NCBI GenBank assembly: GCA_949715645.1
Contig: OX454525.1
Coordinates: 294,644,552 to 294,708,551 of the forward strand
Reading direction: 5' to 3'
Source of the DNA: Portevinia maculata
Taxonomy: Eukaryota > Arthropoda > Insecta > Diptera > Syrphidae
Length of the DNA: 64,000 bases
Positions 42,110 to 52,400 of the stretch are shown here, piece by piece. The position numbers and the translations under genes are program-made. Below the pieces are notes generated by a model, which was not told the origin of the DNA, ran no database searches, and saw only the letters and a list, made by a program, of their open reading frames with translations. Each line of letters opens with the position of its first letter. Position 1 is the stretch's first letter.

Positions 42110-43375
42110 ATGAAATTATTGCATACCGATCTTGTTCACTGGGCAAAAGTTTCACTTTTGACTTTAGACACTTTTTCAAGCATGTCCTGAACGCACTTTC
42201 CATAGTCTACAGCATTTCCATAGTCCACATTTTCGAAATCCGTTTCGTAGTCGCCGAATTTTCGTTTTTCGTTAGCTCAATTTCGAGAAGTGGACAGAAG
42301 TTTTTTCGATTCAAGACCTTTCCTGTATTAGACATGTGCCATTCTCGTACCGTCTGCTTTCAATCTTGTTTTAGCGGCTTAAACACACTGACGTCAGCTG
42401 GTTGAAGGATATGGGTGGCAGAGCATACAGAATAATATCTTTTGAATGGCACAGTTGGCTTAGTTGCATCGGTAAATGAGACTAATGCCGTCTACAAACA
42501 GCAGTACTGGTTTTGGAACTTTGTTTTCTTCAATCCATTTGTCGACGCAGTTAGCAATGTATTCGTAAAAGGTTTTGCTCCGCATCCATCCTGATTCGGT
42601 TTTTCCTAAAAACCAATCCTTTGGAACGGTTCTAACAATATTGGCAGGTTGTCGAATATTTGGAAAAATTACTAAAGGCGTCAGAAGCTCCCCGCTAGCA
42701 GTAATCATAGCTAACACTGTGATAGTATCCTTTTGTTTGGCCATTTGGATTTGGTAAACGTTTCGGCGACCCTTTGGCGATATGACTTTTCCTGTTTTCG
42801 GGCATAAGCAAAAACTAGTTTCGTCACCGTTTATAATTCTCCTACGGTCAAGCAGCACATCTTCATTACCTCTTTCTTCCAAAAAATTCTGGAGATCTTT
42901 GAACCACTTTCTAATACTGTTTTCTGTTACAACTGCCCTGCCTTTCGAAATGGTCTCAGCTTCTCTTAGGCTTAGGTAGGGATTTCTTTTAAAAAACAAT
43001 CTTAGCCATGTCCTATCAGGGCGATCATTTTTAAATGTGTTCTTACGTTTTTCTGATCTAAACATCTTTTGAACTGTGTCAAGAAGGTCCGTTTTCTTCA
43101 GGGGAAAGCCACATTACGCCACATCAATACACCAGTCCGTTATTGTCTTTTCCTCTTCAAGATACAAAACAGATTCGGGTCCCTTTCTCTCACATTCATC
43201 ATCTTCTTTCCCATGCAACCTATCTTGCAAAGTACTTTTTGCGATATTTTATTTGGAAGCAGCTTTTCTGTGGCTCAAATTGTTTTTAACTTTAAGTTTA
43301 AATAAAGGTAAAGTGCTTAGATCGATCGATTTTGCCGAATATCCCCCAATGCAAGCTTGATTTTATCAGCTCGCG
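42110..43375 (-). pseudogene. pogo/Tigger transposase, main part
   Basis: Minus strand. The helix-turn-helix part near 43310-43150 reads LSHRKAASKYNIAKSTLQDR in pieces. 43065-42460 is an open 201-codon stretch: DRTWLRLFFKRNPYLSLREA, IRKWFKDLQNFLEE, IINGDETSFCLCPKTGKVIS (first catalytic Asp), ITVLAMITASGELLTPLVIF, WFLGKTESGWMRSKTFYEYI and VPKPVLLFVDGISL (second Asp; the usual DGHxSH is damaged). In another frame LSQLCHSKDIILYALPPH and LQPADVSVFKPLK follow, as in Tigger. Stops near 43120 and frameshifts make it inactive. Confidence 0.88.
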
Positions 43376-43733
43376 ATAAGCCTTTTGAACCGTTTCCATC
43401 GGTTTGTGCGTTCATTTTCCTATGAAAATAGGAAAACAAAGTAAATTATCTCTATAGCCGGATACTTAAACAGGATGTTTTAGAAATCGGCCAGTATATT
43501 CTTTTGTGGCCGGATACTGAAACCTTACATATTAAACTCGTATTATTTATATCGACTTATAGGGAAAGGTGATTGACTTTATTTGAATCAGAAAGAAACA
43601 AAAAATTCCATTTTAACCAAAGATCTAGTATCCGGCCACCTTGGCACCTAAGAAAAACAAAGTTCTAATAACCGGCCATCATCTAATACCAATGTAAATA
43701 TTGAATATACATGTTTTTTTAGGTTTTATGTCT

Positions 43734-44132
43734 AACCCTTCTGTCAATCACAACTTTTATACCTTTCCATCAACCACAAGTTCTGGCCAGACCTTCGTAC
43801 TTTTTGTATGAACGGACATCACAGAATGAAAAAAAAAAACTGCTGCACGTGGAAGCACAAAAAATGGGAAACCACAAAAAAATATAGTTTCCATACAAAT
43901 TGTATGTAGGTCTATCCAAACCTTGTCATTGACGGAAGGTAGTAAAATTGAAAAATGCTTATTTCTTTCAAACGGGTACATATATATAAATAAAAGATAT
44001 ATTAAATAGAAGGAAAAATAATGGTTGACCCTATCATGGAGTTTCAAGAAGCTTGGGCGATAACTTCTCAAAAAAAAACTGCCATCAAAATGTCGAAATA
44101 TCTGGCCAGACCTTATAGTTGACAGAAGGGTT
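43734..44132. mobile_element. MITE-like element, 399 bp
   Basis: AACCCTTCTGTCAA at the left and its exact inverse TTGACAGAAGGGTT at the right. CTGGCCAGACCTT occurs near both ends (43782, 44102) in the same orientation. No coding sequence and no clear target duplication. It sits in the pogo 5' region. Confidence 0.75.
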
Positions 44133-44192
44133 CATTATTATATAACTTAACATAAAAATGATCAACAAATGTGTAAATATTCACAAAAACAC

Positions 44193-46888
44193 TGAAACTT
44201 ATATTTATCGTTTGATATATCCACTAACATAGACCATATTTTTGACATATCTTGTTGTGACAGCACTGTCTTACTTATAGGCGACTTCAATCTGCCACAT
44301 ATTGGATGGGTACCTTCTGAGGATGATTCTCATCTCATCCCATCCTTTGACTCTGGCCAACAAGAGCTCGCTTTACTGGACAACATCTTGTCTTTTGACT
44401 TACAGCAAACTAGCTGTATAAAAAATTTCAAAAATCGAGCTCTCGATCTTGTTTTTTCTTCTGACTCTGTTAGTACTGTGGTTCTGGATTCCCACTTCAG
44501 TATAACTAACATAGATAATAATCATCCACCATTGGATGTATTTATTGAATTAGGCGCACATTTGTACGAAAATAGTAATTCGTATGATCGTTCGCAATCT
44601 TTTGACTTTCGGAAAGCAAATTTTCAAAGGCTTTCTGATGAAATTTCCAGCTTTAATTTTAATCTTACTGCGTCTTCTAATATTGAAGATGCAGTAGTTT
44701 CCTTTTATTCTTTGATGGATTACTGCATGAAAAAAGTGATTCCTGTGAAATCCTCTAGGAATCTCAAAACGTCCCATCCTTGGTACACTAAAGAGCTCAA
44801 ATCAATACGAAACAGACGTAATAGGGCTTGGAAGAACTATTTAAAAAGTCTCCGCCATTCAGATCTTGAGCTCTATCTTACACTATTCAACGAATTCAAA
44901 TCTTTATCCTGCAACTTATATATTGACTATATAAGTAAAATGGAATGATCTCTAAAATTGGACCCCAAACTTTTTTGGGGATTTGTTAATTCTAAGAAAA
45001 AAACCGATGGTTATCCATCGAAACTTACTTACAATAGCTCTACAACTGCTGATTCGCTAGATGCAAGCAATATGTTTGCAGATTATTTCAGTAAGTCGTT
45101 TAGGGTGACCCCTCTTCACATAGAGTATGAATATTTTAGTTATCTAACTAGCTGTTCCCACATAAGTTTTAGTAGCTTCTCATTTGAATTGGAAACAATT
45201 TTAAAATTTATTTCTTCTCTGAAGAATGATTATTCATCAGGTCCTGATGGCATTGCACCGATCGTTCTTAAAAAATGTAGTCATGCAATTGCTTCATATC
45301 TTAAATATCTGTTTGAATTGTCCATTAGTACTGGTAAATTCCCTTATGTATGGAAAAGTGCTTTTATCACACCTGTATTTAAAAAAGGCGATCGTGGTGA
45401 TATCACTAATTATAGGCCTATTTCAAAGCTTTCGTGTATCCCTAAGCTTTTTGAACAAATTGTTTGCGAAAAGTTAATATTTCTTTGTCGCAATTTAATT
45501 TGTAATGAACAGCATGGATTTGTAAGAAACAGATCCACTGTCACTAATCTGTTAAGTTTCTTGCATGATTGTTCTAATGCCTTAGAGAATAAGGACGAAA
45601 TGGATTGCATATACACTGACTTCTCCAAAGCTTTCGACCAGCTGTCCCATGAAATAATCGAGTTTAAGCTTAGAGCTTTTGGTTTCCCACCAAGTTTCAT
45701 AAAATGGGTTAATTCATACCTTAGATCAAGGGTTTATCAAGTCAAATTTAGAGGATCGCTATCTGTATCTTTTACAGCTGAGTCTGGAGTTCCTCAAGGT
45801 AGTCACCTCGGACCAATTCTATTTATACTAGCCATTAACGATGTTAATGCATGTATAAATCACAGTAATATCCTGATCTACGCTGATGATATGAAAATAT
45901 TTAAATCTATCACTAGTCAGCAAGATCTGACATTAATAGCTTCGCCAATTGGTGTGATAAAAACGGTTTATCCCTGAAATCTACTAAATGTCAACATATG
46001 ACATTCTCTAGAAAGAATATACCTTCCACCTTTCAATATTCTTTGTCTGAACATATTGTTTGTAATGTTGATAATTTTAAGGATCTTGGGGTTTATTTCG
46101 ATCCCAAACTGGTTTTTGCCAAGCATATCAATTTTATTGTTAATAAATCTAATTCTATGCTGGGCTTCGTAAAAAGGTGGGCGAAAGAATTTAATGACCC
46201 ATACGTTACTATATCATTGTACAATTGTTTTGTCCGTCCGATTCTAGAGTATGCTTCACAAGTTTGGACGCCGTTCTACAACATTCATTCAAATCGAATA
46301 GAGGCCATTCAACGTAAATTTATTCGATTTGCACTTAGAGGACTTCCATGGGATGATCCTTTTAACCTTCCTCCTTACAGTCAGCGTATTAAGCTTCTTC
46401 AAATGTTACCCCTTTCTCAACGAAGGCTTAATAGCGATATCATTTTTTTACAGCAGCTTATATCCGGTCAAATAGATGTACCAGACTTGCTGTCATCTAT
46501 TGGCTTTAATTTTCGGTGTGGTGCCCATAATTTACGTAGTGTTGATTTATTGTTTAGCCCCCATCATAGAACGAATTATGGGACGCATGAGCCTATTAGT
46601 CGCATGAGTAGAATCTATAATATAAATGATCATGTGATTGACTTGCATGTTAGTAAAATTAAGCTGAAAAATATTTTGCGCAATAATAACTTAATGGCTT
46701 AATTTATTTGCATGATTTGTGTTTGTGTTAGTATTTTATAGGTACATAATTATTGTATTTTTAATTGTTTTGTCCTTATTAACACCTGCACTAAATGATG
46801 AGCCTGTGGGAGCACTTTTAGTGCCGGCAAATTTCTGCTCGTGATAGTTGCTTGCTTTAAGCACTCCACGACACAGAACTGTTAGTGT

Positions 46889-46917
<29 letters not shown>
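44193..46917 (+). mobile_element. CR1/Jockey-group LINE, 5'-truncated, nearly open
   Basis: Begins within the endonuclease (LLIGDFNLPHIGW). 44388-44948 is open (RNRRNRAWKNYLKSLRHSDL); one stop at 44946-44948 interrupts it, and 44958-45977 is open again. RT: SGPDGIAPIVLKKCSHAIAS, YRPISKLSCIPKLFEQIVCE, YTDFSKAFDQLSHEIIEF (motif A), GVPQGSHLGPILFILAINDV (motif B) and ILIYADDMKIFKS (motif C). After a frameshift 45998-46702 completes the protein (LEYASQVWTPFYNIHSNRIE). A poly(A) run at 46891-46920 follows. AAAAACACT occurs before the start (44184-44192) and after the A run, a likely target duplication. Few lesions, so it is fairly young. Confidence 0.9.
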
Positions 46918-46921
<4 letters not shown>

Positions 46922-46977
46922 CACTCGCGGACTTTAAAAAGCTCTTTTCACTTTTTCGATTAACTACACAGACTGTA

Positions 46978-47961
46978 GGGGAAGGTGCCTTGGTCCGATT
47001 GTACCTTGGTCCGAGTGCCAATTTTCAGAAAAATAAACAGCACGCAAAACCGGTCCCTCCGTGAAATGTTGATCTTCTGTTCATTTGTCTTCTCAGTTTC
47101 TTTTTGAAGGCACAGCTGCACGAGTCGGCAGAAAAAAAAATAAACAAAGTTTTCAACGAAAAAAGTATTTTTTTATCTCTTTTGTGAAGTTATGTACTGC
47201 TTAGTTTTCTGTCTCTTTTGCGCTACTTTAATCGATTTCGGTAAGTGTATTAATAATCTTTTGGTAGGAACACATTGTCGTTCGTATGTGGTTTGCATAC
47301 TACGTTAAAATCTAATTTGTTTGGCTAAAGTGGTGTAAGTGTACCTTGGACCTATCATAGCGCGTGTACCTTTTACCTATCATAGCGTGTGTACCTTGGA
47401 GCATTGGTTTGTCCTTTAATGAAAATTTTTAAATAATATTGAAGTGATAAATTTGTTTTTCTTTTATGTTGTTCCCTTAAAGTAAGTTTTTAAATAATAT
47501 TGAAGTCCTTTGTTAAGTTTTTTTCAGTAAAAGAGTTTTTTTTATTTAATACTATTATTTGAAATAAACTTTTTTTAATCAAGCACAGAAACTTTAAGAT
47601 AATGGTTTGTTTTGTTGCTGTTTTTTTTTAAATAAATAAAGAATGGTACCATTTTTACTTTTTATTGAAATAAATTAAAGTTTTCAACTTTAAACTATAG
47701 GAAAACTTTCAATAATATTTTCGGTCCAAGGTACAATACTCCGTGGACCAAGGTACAATCACGTCCTGTGCCTTGGACCGTTTGAGGTTAGCATATAAAA
47801 GTAAAGTTTTCTAAGGAATGGTTAGCAATATCCTTTTGGTAGTTTCGCCATATCATAGAAAAGACTTCAGGTAGTAACAAAAAAAAGAAAAACTAATGAA
47901 AAAACGACAAATAAAATATTGGCAAAAAACTGAAATCCGGACCAAGGTACACTACCTTCCC
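46978..47961. mobile_element. MITE-like element with GTACCTTGG repeats
   Basis: About 984 bp. Left end GGGGAAGGTGCCTTGGTCCG; right end, inverted, GGGAAGGTAGTGTACCTTGG. GTACCTTGG(A/T)CC-type motifs recur at about 47001, 47340, 47390, 47725, 47750 and 47941 in both orientations. No open frame. The end sequence resembles the right end of the pogo element at 49312 (GGGGAAGGTGCACC), so the pogo enzyme may have moved it. Confidence 0.72.
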
Positions 47962-47970
47962 TTGCATTTT

Positions 47971-49127
47971 TATACCCTATTCTAGGGGTATATTAATTTT
48001 GACGCATAGTTTGTAACATACCTTAATATTGCCCGTAGACCCCTAAAAGTTACTATATTTATGATCAGCATCGATAGTAATGTCGATCTAGCCATGTCTG
48101 TCCGTCCGTCCGTCCGTCCGTCCGTCCGTCCGTCCGTCCGTCCGTCGGCAAAAATTAGGCCTTTAAACTGGACCTAGAGAGCTGAAATTTTAACCATATA
48201 CTCTCTAGGGTCCCGAAATAATCAAGTTTAAGAATTTTTGAAATCCGCCCACAGACACGCCCACAAACTCAAAAAAACAAAATTTTGGAAAAAATCGAAT
48301 TTTGAGCTAGAGAGCTGAAATTTTTTATATATGATCTATGGCCCATAAAACTGATTGGGACATAAAATTTTCAAAATCCGCCCACTGACACGCCCACAGT
48401 TAAATAAAACAAATTTTGGGAAAAATTGAATTTTGAGCTAGAAAGCTGAAATTTTTTATATATGATCTTTGGCCCATAAAACTGCTTGGGACATAAAATT
48501 TTCAAAATCCGCCCACTGACACGCCCACAATTAAATAAAATATTTTTTTTGAAAAACCAAAATTTGAGCTAGGGAGCTGAAATTTTTAATATATACTGTC
48601 TAGGGGCCCTTTATGCTCATGTGTAAATATTTTCAAAATCCGCCTACTGACACGCCCACAATTATTTTTATTTTATTTTTGAAAGTCCAAAGTTTGAGCT
48701 AGGGAGCTGAAATTTATAGTATATACTCTCTAGGTGCCCTTTATGCTCATACTTAATTTTTTTTTAAATCCGCCTACTGACACGCCCACAATTAAATAAA
48801 ACAATTTTATTGAAAAACCAAAGTTTGAGCTAGGGAGCGTTTTTATTTACAAAAGCTTAGTTTTTTCGATAAAATCCTTTAAATTTTTGTCACGCCCACT
48901 TATGAGATATAGGAATAAGAATACGGTATCCAACAGTTCGCCCAAGCGGACTGTAGCCCGCCCCTATGTTTGATAAAATCCTTTAAATGTTATATAACAA
49001 AATATGCAGAGCGTTCTTAACAATTTAACCATACTTAGACTTTTGTCACGCCCACTTATGAGGGATAGGAATAAGAATAGGGTATCCAACAGTTCGCCCA
49101 AGCGGACTGTAGCCCGTCCCTATGTTT
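47971..49127 (-). repeat. Family D repeat, copy 5, longest module array
   Basis: Minus-oriented. TATACCCTATTCTAGGGGTA, then TTGCCCGTAGACCCCTAAAA and a (GTCC)n run of about 12 units (48097-48145). At least six modules follow, each with TTTGAGCTAG, GCTGAAATTT and CCGCC(C/T)ACTGACACGCCCAC. The closing block GGGTATCCAACAGTTCGCCC occurs twice (about 48925 and 49080), so this copy has a duplicated end or two copies abut. Module number varies between copies, like a growing tandem array. Confidence 0.85.
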
Positions 49128-49312
49128 TTGTAACAGTTTAGTGATGTTCATAGCTCTCAAATTTTACCAGCACGTTGGATGGGTCAAAAATTGAAGCGAC
49201 AATTGTTCGCCCGCGAAAATAACTAATTATTTTACTTATTATCATATATTTAATGCAAACTGGCCGGATACTAGTGACTGGCCGGCTACTGGTGCACCTT
49301 CCCCATACACTA

Positions 49313-50660
49313 TTGTGAAACAGAAAACACATTTAGTCCTCTACGTACACCTACGTTGTTTGATATTCTATTTTCCGCACTAACAAAATAAGCAACCTAA
49401 CCAATAATCTGTCTTTTAAATTTCGTTAAATCCATCGATAGCATTGACTTACATGCATTCGTAACAGAAATCTTCCAAAATACGAGTAGCATGCACTACA
49501 CAAACACAACCATATAATTTTATATACTCTGTAAAATATCCATACTCTTACCTTTTTGATTTCAATCTTGCTGGAGTTTAGTAGGACCACCAGCAAATAT
49601 CACGTTTTCTAAAAGCAGCCGTGACACATTCAATTTTCGCACGACAGCTTGGGAGCCCCAAACTGAAAACAACAACGGCACCAGCGCAGCGCCAGTAGAA
49701 CTCGACAACGACGTATTCCTTCCGTTTCTTGTTCTGACATTTTGATTGCTTATTTAATTTCTTATTTTTTGGTTTTCCCGTTTCATTTTAATTTTTGCAT
49801 AATTTCATCGTACAGCATTCTAAAATATTGTCGTGACTTTGCAACGAACTAACAAAGGCTACGAAAAAGCGGTGGCTGTGCTAAGTGCTGTCATCCAAAA
49901 TAGAAAAATCCATGGCTACGGGCGAATGCAACTCTACTAAATGTCAAACTGGCATTGATATGCTACCACCAATGGTTATTTTATTTTTATGTTTGCAGTA
50001 AAAAAACATGAATACAACATCGCATGCATATGGAAAAGCAAAAGTTTCCAAACTATCGCCGAACAAATCCTAAGGTCAAATATAATTGCGCAGTCAAATT
50101 AAAACAAGCTAATTTATTAACGAGTGGCGGTACTTTATTTCGTAGCTGTTTTTATCGATATTGTCTTAGAATTTGTAGTTCTGGTTGCAGTAGTGGTGGT
50201 TTTTTTTTTGGTGTCTTTTTAATAAAATTACCGCAAGTTGATTAAAAGATACAATTGTTATGTCCGCTTTTGAGTTTCTTTAGACGTTAGACGCGATAAA
50301 TATTTTGTTTAAGGTTGTGAATAACATGAACCTATACAGCAAAAGAGTAAATTCTCCTAGGGAGGGAGAGATAAAAAAAAACCTAAATGAGGTAAGAAAA
50401 GTCTTTTAAGGGCCTTATCGAAAATTCTGTCATAGTATTAAGAACACATCTCAAGCAACTAGGCTTTGCAAATCCCTTTCAACATAAATCTACTGTCCTA
50501 ATGAATGGATGGAGTCAGCTGATCAGTAGCTCACTTTGCTTATGGGCGATTTGGCTTTGCGTCGGCTACGCTCACAGATCTCCCCTGGTATTGCCAGTGA
50601 CGAGAAATTTAGGTGGGCGTTTAACAATTTCGAGTCCCACATATTGACGAACCTTCCATT
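49313..50660. other. Unassigned DNA
   Basis: No element or gene was recognised. On the minus strand a short ATG-started frame at 49740 (MSEQETEGIRRCRVLLALRW) lies in a locally GC-richer patch (49630-49740). This is too little to call an exon. Confidence 0.4.
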
Positions 50661-50663
50661 AAT

Positions 50664-50737
50664 GGTTATAGTTATAGTGGCAGTCGGCAGAGGCCGACAC
50701 ACTTAGATCAATGAAAGGTCCATTGTGAAATGGTACA
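50664..50737 (-). mobile_element. I-type LINE/5S SINE tail, solo
   Basis: Minus strand: TTTCACAATGGACC, TAAGTGTGTCGGCCTCTGCC then GACTGCCAC and a TATAAC repeat. It has the same box and hairpin as the SINE tails, with TATAAC in place of CCTAA. Only the tail is left. Confidence 0.75.
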
Positions 50738-50741
50738 AGCT

Positions 50742-52400
50742 TAACTTTTTCCGACGAAGCTAAATTCGTTGGTCTAATCTTCGATAGGAAGTTAAGCTTG
50801 AAACCCAACATACAAGTCAAAAAAGCTGCAGTAGTAGTTTTCTCTGGCACAAATAAAGCCAGTGACAACAAGTCGGACTTACAACGTGGCATCACTCACT
50901 GGCTATATGTATCAGTCATGTCTTTTGGACTGTCTTAAAACAAGCAATAAATCGCGATAACCTAGGCATTCTACTTCATCTGACACCCCTCGACATTTTA
51001 GCAGGCAAAAAGCTGCCTGTTCCTCTGTCCGCTTAAAAGCTACCTCTCGGTGAATCATTAAGAATATTGCCCACTCCATCATTCTGGACTCATTTGGGTC
51101 CAAGAAACAAAGACTACACCATACTCCAGTTACAGTCCGGGAAGAACTTCTAACTCACTATTCCCACCCGATCATCCTGGCAGAATGCATTTACGGAATA
51201 TAAATCGATCCACTTTTACACCGATGGATCAAAAACTAGTGATGGAGTAGGTGTAGGCTTTTCTCGGAAAGACTTAGCCTTAGTCTCTCTTTTCGTCTTT
51301 TTAATCATTGTAGCGTGTTCCAGGTGGAAATTATGGCGATAAAGGAAGTCTTGTTGTGGCTAAAGAGAAATGTGATATTCACTAAGAACATCCGTATCTT
51401 TCTCGGATAGTCAAGACAGGGTTAAATCCCTGAACTCAGTCTCTTCAAACTCCATCGTAGTCCTAGACTGCAGATCTTGTCTTAAGGAGATGGCGGAGTA
51501 GTTTAATATTCAGCTCTGTTGGGTGCCGGGGCATAGAGACTTTCCCGGGAACTGTAGGTTACCTCGACAAAAAAGCAACCATATTACCTCTTTTACCTGG
51601 ATAAATGTTCTCTAGGTATACCAATCCCTACAGCAAACTTATGTTTAAGCTGTTTGCAATCGAGAAGTAGCACACATGTCTAACGACTAAGCATATCTAG
51701 CCAAATCTGGACCTGCGGCCCTCTAAGTGTATAATCTCATCAAACCGACTGCACATCAGCTCTACTATAGGTGTCAATAACTGTCTAATAGGCAAGCATA
51801 TGGCGTTTATTCAAACGACTTCTGTAGAAGCTGCATGGACGAAGAGAAGGAGCAGACTTTACTTCAACTTAATTGTGCATTTGCCGCTCTCTCCCATAAA
51901 AAAAAATCTCTATCTAGTAGCCTTCTTGCTTAATGATCTTAGTTTCTTGGCTAACGCAGACAGTGCCAACGACCTTACCACGTCGAATGTTCGATCACCG
52001 CAATTAAATGACGAAGGGCGTGGTGTTAGTATTTAGATTGAGGACGACTTGGGAATACCGCGTGTTGTTGCCACCTCTTGCGAACGTCTGAAAAACATCC
52101 AAGAGTATCAAATTGTCATGAGAAAGATTCTCAAATCTGCCATTTGGATTCGGTGTAAAACTGTAGGTCCCCTCCACTTCGCATGAAAGTGGTTGCAGAA
52201 GCTAGGTTCAGGCCCTGTATGGGCCGTTAGGGCCTAATATGTATGTATGTATGCAGATAGTAGAAGTCTATTGCACTTCATTAGAACTCCTTCATGGTTT
52301 AACGGGTAGAAGGAGAACGTGGTATCACAATGGGCATCGCATTGTTCTAAGTATGTCGGCTGTAGCTGACAACCACCTCAACTTAACCCAACCTAAGCTC
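50742..52400 (+). mobile_element. I-type LINE with RNase H, 5'-truncated, to its 3' end
   Basis: FSDEAKFVGLIFDRKLSLKP and GITHWLYVSVMS follow RT motif C in this family. LLHLTPLDILAGKK is next, then RNase H (HFYTDGSKTSDGVGVGFSRK, FSDSQ, CWVPGH) and a C-terminal zinc motif (NDFCRSCMDEEKEQTLLQLN). FFNDLSFLAN-like sequence is cut at 51964 by a 5S SINE and resumes at 52262 with LLHFIRTPSWFNG and a stop. The 3' UTR then has GTGGTATCACAATGGGC, the hairpin GTCGGCTGTAGCTGAC and an AACTTAACCCAACCTAAG end. Stops and frameshifts are common. This copy ties the tail to the LINE protein. Confidence 0.85.
51965..52252 (+). mobile_element. 5S rRNA-derived SINE, type 2
   Basis: 288 bp. The head GCCAACGACCTTACCACGTC, TCGATCACCGCAATTAAATG and CCGCGTGTTGTTGCC is 5S-like, with a ~12-base internal gap. 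The tail from ~52075 differs from type 1: CTTGCGAACGTCTGA, TTCGGTGTAAAACTGTAGGT, CACTTCGCATG, CAGGCCCTGTATGGGCC and TATG repeats. The target-site duplication is GCAGACAGT (51956-51964) and GCAGATAGT (52253-52261). Its tail without the head recurs at 55812-55965. Confidence 0.85.

Larger units (their letters stand above)
33664..49312 (-). mobile_element. Probable pogo/Tigger element, heavily interrupted
   Basis: The left end near 33664 reads GTAAGTGTACGAGTACCCGG then CCACC. The right end, read inwards on the minus strand from 49312, is GGGGAAGGTGCACCAGTAGC then CGGCCAGT; 16 of 20 aligned bases agree. The motif (A/T)CCGGCCA is repeated near both ends and again at 43455-43680. The transposase (minus, 43375 to about 40330) belongs to the pogo/Tigger DDE group. 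Inserted in it are two Helitron elements, family D copies at 35.35, 37.35 and 47.97 kb, two LINEs, a 5S SINE and three MITE-like elements. That the two ends belong to one element is an inference. Confidence 0.55.

Noticed and set aside
48097..48910. CRISPR-like array in the GTCC run and spaced modules
   Set aside because: The modules are long and diverged, the spacers are not unique, and this is eukaryotic DNA. They are inner repeats of family D.
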